The translations under genes and the position numbers were made by a program. A DNA stretch of 18,747 nucleotides from an uncultured Eubacteriales bacterium (GTDB taxonomy: Bacteria; Bacillota; Clostridia; Oscillospirales; CAG-272): assembly GCA_958414825.1 (NCBI GenBank), contig CATYXQ010000037.1:1-18747 (forward strand). Direction: 5' to 3'. A model generated the notes under the pieces. It saw nothing but the letters and a program-made list of their open reading frames with translations, had not been told where the DNA came from and made no database searches. Positions 6,605 to 12,492 of the stretch are shown here, piece by piece; position 1 is the stretch's first letter; every line of letters begins with the position of its first letter.

Positions 6605-7732
6605 TTATTCCCGGTTCAATTGCCCCTGCGCATGACTGTCAATCAGCTTATGTACACGCTTTGCAGGGTTCAAAAGATTGCTAATGGTCGCGTCGTGATT
6701 CAGCGTATCAATAATATAGGCGACATATTTGCACATATTCACCGGCTGATACCAGGGACGCGCGCGCAATTCATCACGGCAATAAATCAAGTTGGTTGTA
6801 AATATTTTCGTAAATACGCCGTTTTCATACGCTTCATCAAATTTATCAAATCCGTTGCAGAACAGTCCAAAAGTCGCAAACACAAAAATTCGTTCTGCGC
6901 CCTTTTCTTTAAGCTGTACACAGACGTCCAGCATCGACTCTCCGGAAGAAATCATATCATCCGCAACAATGACATCCTTGCCTTTCACATCCCGACCGAG
7001 ATATTCATGCGCTTCAATCGGATTTTTCCCGTCGATAATGACCGAATAGTTGCGGCGCTTATAAAACATGCCGAGATCCAATCCGAGCAGCGACGAATAA
7101 AACATACACCGGGTCATAGCGCCCTCGTCAGGCGAAACAATCATCAAATGATCGTGTGTAAACGAAACCTCCGGATACGCTTTGACAAGCGCCTTAATCA
7201 TCTGATACGTAGGCCGGACATTATCGAAACCGCTCAGCGGGATTGCGTTTTGAATTTTCGGGTCATGCGCATCAAATGTGACAATATTCGAGACGCCCAT
7301 AGATACCAATTCCTGCAATGCGAGTGCACTGTCGAGCGACTCCCTGGATGTACGGTTATGCTGCCGCCCCTCATACAGCATCGGCATGATAACCGAAATT
7401 CTTCTAGCCTTGCCCCCGATTGCGCTGATAATTCGCTTTAAATCCTGATAGTGATCATCCGGGCTCATCGGAACCGTCATGCCGTACATTTTATACGTAA
7501 CGCCGTAATTAAACACGTCGCAAATAATATAGACATCACGCCCCCGCATAGACTCATGAATCAAGCCCTTGGCTTCTCCCGAACCAAAGCGCGGACAATC
7601 AGCCTGCGCAATGTATGTCTCATCCTCAACATGCCTGCGCCAATCTTTGATGTAGCTGTCTACCTCGCTGGTAAACGCTTCGCATCCGCGCATACCGATG
7701 ATACTGAGTTCTCCATAGAATGAATCGTTCAT
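6605..7732 (-). CDS. prs: Ribose-phosphate pyrophosphokinase, long clostridial variant
   Basis: 375-residue cytosolic PRPP synthase homologue, which makes PRPP from ribose 5-phosphate and ATP for nucleotide, His, Trp and NAD synthesis. Landmarks: the P-loop-like segment TFDAHDPKIQNAIPL (152-166), SPDEGA (200-205), the catalytic-loop basic motif YKRRNYS (224-230) and the PRPP-binding region VIVADDMISSGESML (254-268). Classical Prs is about 310-320 residues and carries DLHA...QGFF and DDMIDTGGT-type motifs; here the sugar-phosphate loop reads SSGES. It belongs to a longer, divergent group found in Clostridia. GGGAGG lies four bases upstream of the ATG. It is monocistronic, with its own promoter and a terminator shared with the facing gene. 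Confidence 0.88.
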   Translation of the reverse strand: MNDSFYGELSIIGMRGCEAFTSEVDSYIKDWRRHVEDETYIAQADCPRFGSGEAKGLIHESMRGRDVYIICDVFNYGVTYKMYGMTVPMSPDDHYQDLKRIISAIGGKARRISVIMPMLYEGRQHNRTSRESLDSALALQELVSMGVSNIVTFDAHDPKIQNAIPLSGFDNVRPTYQMIKALVKAYPEVSFTHDHLMIVSPDEGAMTRCMFYSSLLGLDLGMFYKRRNYSVIIDGKNPIEAHEYLGRDVKGKDVIVADDMISSGESMLDVCVQLKEKGAERIFVFATFGLFCNGFDKFDEAYENGVFTKIFTTNLIYCRDELRARPWYQPVNMCKYVAYIIDTLNHDATISNLLNPAKRVHKLIDSHAQGQLNRE

Positions 7733-7796
7733 AATTCCTCCCGCTGATGATTCAATTTTTCATGAAATAAACGCGCGTACTTCACACACTATTAAC

Positions 7797-7825
7797 ATTA
7801 TAGCATTGAATTGCGCAAAATACAA
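7797..7825 (-). promoter_or_regulatory. Promoter of prs with extended -10
   Basis: On the minus strand TTGTAT (7820-7825), 17 bases, then TATAAT (7797-7802) preceded by TGC, an extended -10. The predicted start is near 7790, giving a leader of about 58 bases. No purine-box dyad was recognised in the leader. Confidence 0.65.
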
Positions 7826-7872
7826 AGGAATTTAGCATTTTTTGAATATTTTTTGTTTTTGCACAAATAAAG

Positions 7873-7900
7873 GCATGATTTCACCTTGATTCATATACTA
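7873..7900 (+). promoter_or_regulatory. Candidate forespore (sigma-G/F-type) promoter
   Basis: GCATG (7873-7877), 16 bases, TATACTA (7894-7900). This resembles the sigma-F/sigma-G pattern (GHATR, 16-18 bases, CATWHTA), with T instead of C at the first -10 position. The -10 overlaps a small dyad (ATACTA tt TAGTAT). It precedes a SleC-like gene group, and sleC is forespore-expressed in Clostridioides difficile, so the match fits the context. No good sigma-A promoter is seen here. Confidence 0.45.
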
Positions 7901-7938
7901 TTTAGTATGTTCCACATTTCATTAGAAAGGACGAACCC

Positions 7939-8358
7939 ATGGAAAATAAGCTTTCAGACACCTATACCGCTACCGGAACGCTGATCGTCACGGTATTTAC
8001 GGCCAACGGTGCGCTCCCGGTTCAGGGAGCGCTTGTCACGATCAAGGGAAGTTCAAAAGAGGACTCCGGCGTTATTTCGGTCGTCACCACAGACCGCAGC
8101 GGACGCACGCCGAGAATCTCGCTTCCCGCCCCCCCTGCCGCGCAGTCGGAAAAGCCCGGCACCGAAACCCCCTATGCTACTTACAATATTGAAGTGGATA
8201 AAGACAATTTTTTTCCGCAAAGCTACATTAATGTTCCGATATTTGCCGGAACAACCTCCATTCAGCCCGTAAACCTGATTCCCTATACCGAATACAGAGG
8301 TCAGGCGCTCCCGCCTGACGAAACTCGGATTACCGAATTTGAAAACCCCGATCTGTAA
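7939..8358 (+). CDS. SleC-N-terminal-like beta-sandwich protein
   Basis: 139-residue protein without signal peptide. Residues about 12-120 look like a carboxypeptidase-regulatory-like beta-sandwich: TGTLIVTVFTANG, then VQGALVTIKG, a TTDRSGRT turn, YATYNIEVDKDNFFPQ and a final IQPVNLIPY strand. As I recall them, clostridial SleC cortex-lytic enzymes begin with a similar region ahead of the SpoIID-like domain; here it is a separate gene 11 bases upstream of the SpoIID-like gene. It may act as a detached pro-region, spore-targeting or inhibitory partner; this is inference. AAAGGA lies seven bases before the ATG. It is the first gene of a three-gene sporulation group. Confidence 0.65.
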   Translation: MENKLSDTYTATGTLIVTVFTANGALPVQGALVTIKGSSKEDSGVISVVTTDRSGRTPRISLPAPPAAQSEKPGTETPYATYNIEVDKDNFFPQSYINVPIFAGTTSIQPVNLIPYTEYRGQALPPDETRITEFENPDL

Positions 8359-8369
8359 GGAGGCTCATC

Positions 8370-9764
8370 ATGCCGACGCTGCCAACCATCCCGGAAATGA
8401 TCACCGTTCATTTAGGTCCACCGGATCAACCCGCTCAAAACGTCACCATACCGTTTGCAGATTACATCAAAAATGTCGCTTCCAGTGAAATCTATCCCAC
8501 ATGGCCCGAAAGTGCAATCCGGGCAAATATCTACGCACAGATTTCTTTCGCACTCAACCGTATTTATACGGAATACTATCGCAGCCGCGGTTTTGATTTT
8601 GACATTACCAATACAACACAATACGATCAGTCATTTGTATACGGCCGCGATATTTTTGAAAACATTTCACAAATCGTCGATCAGATTTTCGACAGCTATA
8701 TCGTCCGCCAGGGACAGGTTGAACCGCTATTTGCCCAATACTGCGACGGTATCCAACTAAAATGCGAAGGACTTGAGCAATGGGGAACCGTCCCTCTGGC
8801 GGAGGAAGGGCGCACACCCTACGAAATTCTGCAACATTATTATGGCGATAACATCGATATTGTTATGGACGTCCCGGTAGGCCCCTTTGAGCTCAGTGTG
8901 CCGCCGTATCCGCTGCGCCGCGGGAGTATCGGCGACGATGTGCGGCAAGTGCAGCTCCGACTGAACCGAATCTCTACAAATTACCCCGCCATCCCCAAGA
9001 TTCCGACGGTAGACGGCGATTTTGGAATCGAGACAGAAGAAGCCGTTAAAGAATTTCAGCGTATTTTCAATCTCACGCCGGACGGCATCGTCGGACGCGC
9101 CACCTGGTACAGCATTCAGCGCATATACAACAGCGTTAAGAAACTGTCCGACCTCAATGCCGAGGGGCTTACGCTGGAAGAGGTTTCAAGACAATTTCCA
9201 GAGGTGCTCGAAGAGGGCTCCACCGGCCTCGGAATTCGGCTGCTCCAATATTTCCTGTCTTATGTTGCGGCGTTCAATCCGACAATCGACCCGGTTGCCA
9301 TTGACGGCATTTTCGGTCCGGCTACCAGAATAGCGGTCGAAGCTTTTCAGCAAACCTACGGTCTTCCCGTGACCGGCGTTGTAGACGAGACGACCTGGTA
9401 TGAACTGTTCAACGTATACCGCGGATTGATCGCATCCATTCCAATCGAATATTCCGAGGGGGCTGTGGTTCCCTATCCCGGCGTAACGCTTCGAGTCGGC
9501 AGCGAAAATGAATTTGTGCAGGTTCTTCAGGAATACCTTAATTACATAGGCCAGACCTATACACAAATCCCCTCCGTACCGGTCACAGGATATTTCGGCG
9601 CACTGACTTACAACGCCGTCGAAGCGTTTCAACGCCTGTTTGGACTTGAACCCACAGGCGTAGTTGAATTTTCGACCTGGAACGCCATCACAAGCACCTA
9701 TGAAGATTTGTACAGCGGAAACACAACCAGTCCGGGACAAAATCCCGGATACACCATATCATGA
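8370..9764 (+). CDS. SleC-like cortex hydrolase: SpoIID-like domain plus three PG-binding repeats
   Basis: 464-residue protein without signal peptide. Residues about 25-165 match the SpoIID/SleC catalytic region: FADYIKNVASSEIYPTWPES (Glu40 is the expected catalytic acid, as Glu88 in SpoIID), RANIYAQISFALNRIYTEYY, then YCDGIQLKCEGLEQWG (Cys125, Cys132) and YEILQHYYGDNI. SpoIID-type domains are lytic transglycosylases cutting denuded or cortex glycan. Three PG_binding_1 repeats follow at about 181-255, 283-347 and 375-441, each with a (V/I)DGxFGxxT or TGYFGALT core, an (A)V..FQ helix and T(W) near the end. C. difficile and C. perfringens SleC have one such repeat at the C terminus. GGAGG precedes the ATG. 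The last 15 residues are low complexity (GNTTSPGQNPG). A germination or spore-coat role is likely; which glycan is cut is not shown. Confidence 0.75.
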   Translation: MPTLPTIPEMITVHLGPPDQPAQNVTIPFADYIKNVASSEIYPTWPESAIRANIYAQISFALNRIYTEYYRSRGFDFDITNTTQYDQSFVYGRDIFENISQIVDQIFDSYIVRQGQVEPLFAQYCDGIQLKCEGLEQWGTVPLAEEGRTPYEILQHYYGDNIDIVMDVPVGPFELSVPPYPLRRGSIGDDVRQVQLRLNRISTNYPAIPKIPTVDGDFGIETEEAVKEFQRIFNLTPDGIVGRATWYSIQRIYNSVKKLSDLNAEGLTLEEVSRQFPEVLEEGSTGLGIRLLQYFLSYVAAFNPTIDPVAIDGIFGPATRIAVEAFQQTYGLPVTGVVDETTWYELFNVYRGLIASIPIEYSEGAVVPYPGVTLRVGSENEFVQVLQEYLNYIGQTYTQIPSVPVTGYFGALTYNAVEAFQRLFGLEPTGVVEFSTWNAITSTYEDLYSGNTTSPGQNPGYTIS

Positions 9765-9773
9765 GGTAAAGCC

Positions 9774-10292
9774 ATGTATCAGCTTGACGACGAAAAAGAA
9801 GCCATAAGACAGATTCAGGAGCTATTGAGACTGCTTCAGAAATACAACAACGAAACCGTAACGGTTCCGATAGACGGCATTTACGGCGAGGCAACCGCAG
9901 CAGCCGTCCGAAAATTTCAAGAACGCCGCAATCTTCCCATAACCGGCGCAATTGATGCGCAAACATACGACGTTCTCTATGAAGAAGCCTTAGTCGCAGA
10001 AGAAGCGCTGGCTGTTCCGCTGCCGCTGTATATTTTTCCAAACAATTATTTAGTTTCGGCAGGCGAAGAAAGCGACATCGTTCGAATCATTCAGCTCATA
10101 TTAAGTACATTATCCGTTGCATACAACGACTTCAGCACAATAACCAATACGGGAATCTACGACCAGCAAACGCTCAATGCAATCCGTAAATTTCAGATGC
10201 GAAACCAACTTCCCGCTACAGGAGAAGTAAATTTCAAAACATGGAATGCCCTAATTACCAATTTCAATAAATACAGAGACAGGAACGAATGA
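9774..10292 (+). CDS. Protein with two peptidoglycan-binding repeats
   Basis: 172-residue protein made almost entirely of two PG_binding_1 repeats: about residues 8-68 (core IDGIYGEATAAAVRKFQ) and 95-161 (core NTGIYDQQTLNAIRKFQ), joined by a hydrophobic, alanine-rich linker (EEALAVPLPLYIFPN). No catalytic domain and no signal peptide are visible. GAGG precedes the ATG, 10 bases after the stop of the SpoIID-like gene, so the two are co-transcribed. It probably adds cell-wall or cortex affinity, or competes with or scaffolds the hydrolase. The second repeat has lost the usual DG before the GxY turn (reads TNTGIY), so its fold may be looser. Confidence 0.7.
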   Translation: MYQLDDEKEAIRQIQELLRLLQKYNNETVTVPIDGIYGEATAAAVRKFQERRNLPITGAIDAQTYDVLYEEALVAEEALAVPLPLYIFPNNYLVSAGEESDIVRIIQLILSTLSVAYNDFSTITNTGIYDQQTLNAIRKFQMRNQLPATGEVNFKTWNALITNFNKYRDRNE

Positions 10293-10331
10293 AAAAACGC
10301 AAAAATTCTTGAAATTTTAAGAAAATCAAAG

Positions 10332-10379
10332 AATAAAGCGCGGTAATTCTGTTTTTTGAATTGCCTCGCTTTATTTTTT
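10332..10379 (+). terminator. Intrinsic terminator after the SleC-like group
   Basis: AATAAAGCG and CGCTTTATT (10332-10340 / 10367-10375), continued inward by GG/CC and AATTC/GAATT (with one mismatch and one T-G wobble), give a stem of about 17 bp with an 8-base loop, followed by TTTTTT. The T-run flows directly into the first CtsR operator, so the two operons are packed end to end. Confidence 0.88.
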
Positions 10380-10409
10380 GACTTTGTTTGACTTTGACTT
10401 TGGTTGACC
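10377..10409 (+). promoter_or_regulatory. Two tandem CtsR operators
   Basis: CtsR binds a direct heptad repeat, RGTCAAA-NAN-RGTCAAA. Read on the plus strand as its complement, box 1 (10377-10393) is TTTGACT-TTG-TTTGACT, a perfect match. Box 2 (10393-10409) is TTTGACT-TTG-GTTGACC, with one mismatch. They share one base, so successive dimers would sit about one and a half helical turns apart. Box 2 contains the promoter -35. This implies autorepression of ctsR-mcsA-mcsB-clpC. Confidence 0.9.
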
Positions 10410-10422
10410 TTTGTATTATACT
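10394..10422 (+). promoter_or_regulatory. Sigma-A promoter of the ctsR operon
   Basis: TTGACT (10394-10399), 17-base spacer, TATACT (10417-10422). The -35 is part of the second CtsR operator, so bound CtsR would block RNA polymerase. Transcription should start near 10429, about 23 bases before ctsR. Confidence 0.8.
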
Positions 10423-10451
10423 GTATACATCAAAGCGAAAGGATGATACTC

Positions 10452-10904
10452 ATGCTGATATCGGATACAATTGCCGCATTTATTGAAGAAATGCTGGATA
10501 ACTGCGGCGGAACATTGGAAATAAAACGAAACGACCTTGCAAAACGTCTTGGGTGCGTTCCAAGTCAAATCAATTATGTTGTTTCGTCGCGTTTTACCCC
10601 CGAAAAGGGATATATAATTGAAAGCCGGCGCGGCGGAGGAGGCTATCTGCGCATTGTACGCAAAGTACTCAGTGAAGACGAACTGCTCGCAAAAATTTTT
10701 AATTCTGTCCATGATACAATAGATGAGAGCGCCTGTTCTTCCATTTTGGACGCGCTGTATACAACCGATATTATCACGTCCAGAGAAAAACGACTCATCC
10801 GCGCCTGCATCTCGCAAACCGCGCTTGCTTCACTTTCAAAAGATGAAAAGGATGCCTGCCGCGCTGACATCGTGCGACAGGTTCTGCTCACCCTTATGCA
10901 ATAA
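10452..10904 (+). CDS. ctsR: Heat-shock repressor CtsR
   Basis: 150-residue class III stress repressor. The N-terminal winged helix-turn-helix covers about residues 1-75. RFTPEKGYIIESRRGGGGYLRI (two adjoining segments, 47-68) contains the wing with the four-glycine loop (61-64) described as the heat sensor in Bacillus CtsR, next to Arg59/Arg60, which are candidate DNA contacts. The C-terminal helical dimerization domain follows from about 78. At low temperature it represses this operon through the tandem boxes; heat or McsB activity releases it. AAAGGA eight bases upstream and family length select the ATG at 10452 over upstream in-frame codons lying in the promoter. Confidence 0.97.
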   Translation: MLISDTIAAFIEEMLDNCGGTLEIKRNDLAKRLGCVPSQINYVVSSRFTPEKGYIIESRRGGGGYLRIVRKVLSEDELLAKIFNSVHDTIDESACSSILDALYTTDIITSREKRLIRACISQTALASLSKDEKDACRADIVRQVLLTLMQ

Positions 10905-10943
10905 AATAAATCATGATAAAAATAAATGAAAGGAATGATTTTC

Positions 10944-11447
10944 ATGCTTTGCACCAACTGTAAAAAAGAACAGGCCACATTCTTTTATACGCAAAATATC
11001 AACGGAAACGAGACCTCCGTTGCGCTATGCGACAAGTGCGCCAAAAAAGCCGGCGTCGGCTTGCAAACAACCAGTATGCTTTCCCCTTTGTTCAATTCCT
11101 TTTTCGATCTCCCCGAAAGCGGAAGACAATTGCGTGATCGGGCAAAAAAGTGCAGTCTGTGTGCATTGACTTTCGACGACATTCTGTCCTTGGGTAAAGT
11201 AGGCTGTCCCGAATGCTACAATACATTCCGAGAGGAACTGCAAAACACGATACGCTCCATTCACGGCACCGCAAAACACAGCGGACTTTCTCCCAAAAAC
11301 GGCGCAAACGTGACGGCTCAACCGCAAGCAGAGATGAGCAAGGAAGAAAAGCTGCGCGCCGAATTGGAAACAGCGGTCAAAAATGAAGAGTATGAGACTG
11401 CCGCAAAGCTGCGCGACCAAATCAAAAAACTGAAAGAGGAATCATGA
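10944..11447 (+). CDS. mcsA: McsA, zinc-finger activator of McsB
   Basis: 167-residue protein with paired CxxC zinc motifs: Cys3/Cys6 with Cys29/Cys32, and Cys70/Cys73 with Cys88/Cys91. A linker and a C-terminal UVR motif follow (EEYETAAKLRDQIKKL, about 148-163), which resembles the ClpC middle domain. In Bacillus McsA binds and activates the arginine kinase McsB and modulates CtsR and ClpC. Two upstream in-frame ATGs exist (10926, 10935), but AAAGGA lies nine bases before the ATG at 10944 and the resulting MLCTNC start is typical of the family. Its stop overlaps the mcsB start (ATGATG). Confidence 0.95.
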   Translation: MLCTNCKKEQATFFYTQNINGNETSVALCDKCAKKAGVGLQTTSMLSPLFNSFFDLPESGRQLRDRAKKCSLCALTFDDILSLGKVGCPECYNTFREELQNTIRSIHGTAKHSGLSPKNGANVTAQPQAEMSKEEKLRAELETAVKNEEYETAAKLRDQIKKLKEES

Positions 11448-12454
11448 TGGAAACGCAACATCCAAAGACATGTCCTGATATCGTACTCAGCACCCGTGTG
11501 CGGCTGGCCCGCAATGTCGTCGATTATCCCTTTCCGCCTGTACTAAACGAAACCGGACGCCACGAAATTATTGAAAAAGCGGCTAAAGCGATCGAAGACG
11601 ACGGATTTACACGCGACATGCAAATTTCCGATGATATATATATTCACGCACTGGCCGAAAAAAACCTGGTCAGCCGGGAATTTGCAGACGACAAGGAAAC
11701 ACACGCACTATTTGTCAATGCGGAAAAGAACACCTATATCATGGTTTGCGAGGAAGATCACATTCGAATCCAAGCCTATACCGCCGGACTTGCGCTGAGC
11801 GAAGCGTATCAGCACGCACTCTCCGCCGAGCGCATACTCAATGAAAAAATTCGGTTTGCCTTTGACAAAGATCTTGGATATTTAACCCGCTGTCCCACAA
11901 ATCTCGGCACAGCGATGCGCGCGTCCGTCATGATGTTCCTGCCTGCACTGACAATGACAAACCGAATGGGAGAACTGAAATCTCAGCTTGAAAAAATCGG
12001 TATGACGATTCGCGGTATGTACGGCGAGGGATCTGCGGCGGACGCCTGCCTCTATCAAATATCCAATCAGTTGTCTCTCGGTATCTGCGAAGAAGATATT
12101 CTCAGAAAAACCGATACCATTGCCCAAAAAATCGCAGAGGACGAGGCAAGCGCACGCGCTTCCCTGTTCAAAGCAAACGCAGACACATTAACTGATAAAA
12201 TCATGCGCAGTGTGGGTATACTGCATTATGCAACCATAATTTCAAGCAAAGAATTTTTTGACTGTTATACGTATGCACGTCTCGGAGCTTGTCTCGGTAT
12301 AGCCAAAACACCGGACGGGAAAGCACTGGATCATCTGCTCTATGAAATCATGCCGGCAAACATTCTGCTTTGCAACCGACAAAACAATTTAAGCGATCCG
12401 AAGTTTCGGGATAAACTGCGCGCGCAAATGATTCATAAACAACTGCCGGTATAA
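11444..12454 (+). CDS. mcsB: Protein arginine kinase McsB
   Basis: 336-residue ATP:guanido phosphotransferase-fold kinase that phosphorylates arginines, marking proteins for ClpCP and inactivating CtsR. Seen: the nucleotide-binding STRVRLARN (16-24), CEEDHIRI (102-109), the loop LTRCPTNLGTAMRASVM (147-163) with the conserved Cys150, YQISNQLSLG (204-213), and the C-terminal RDKLRA (322-327), which fits the RDxxRA allosteric phospho-arginine-binding motif. Somewhat shorter than the 350-360 residues common in Bacilli, without loss of a recognisable motif. Overlaps mcsA by four bases; AGAGGA upstream. An in-frame ATG directly follows the first and could also be used. Confidence 0.96.
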   Translation: MMETQHPKTCPDIVLSTRVRLARNVVDYPFPPVLNETGRHEIIEKAAKAIEDDGFTRDMQISDDIYIHALAEKNLVSREFADDKETHALFVNAEKNTYIMVCEEDHIRIQAYTAGLALSEAYQHALSAERILNEKIRFAFDKDLGYLTRCPTNLGTAMRASVMMFLPALTMTNRMGELKSQLEKIGMTIRGMYGEGSAADACLYQISNQLSLGICEEDILRKTDTIAQKIAEDEASARASLFKANADTLTDKIMRSVGILHYATIISSKEFFDCYTYARLGACLGIAKTPDGKALDHLLYEIMPANILLCNRQNNLSDPKFRDKLRAQMIHKQLPV

Positions 12455-12492
12455 TAATTTAAAAAACTATCCCCAAATAAGGAGGGATTTAT

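Noticed and set aside
6485..7441. 318-codon open frame on the plus strand opposite prs
   Set aside because: It is antisense to a clearly recognised Prs protein, begins inside the DUF4358 gene, has no ribosome-binding site and its peptide is basic and low in recognisable motifs; it is a codon-usage shadow.
9186..9740. 184-codon minus-strand frame opposite the PG-binding repeats
   Set aside because: Antisense to three regular PG-binding repeats; its apparent periodicity simply mirrors them.
10377..10409. TTTGACT direct repeats read as an iteron or CRISPR-like array
   Set aside because: The 7-base units with 3-base spacing match the CtsR operator exactly and lie at the ctsR promoter; there are no spacers and no cas genes.
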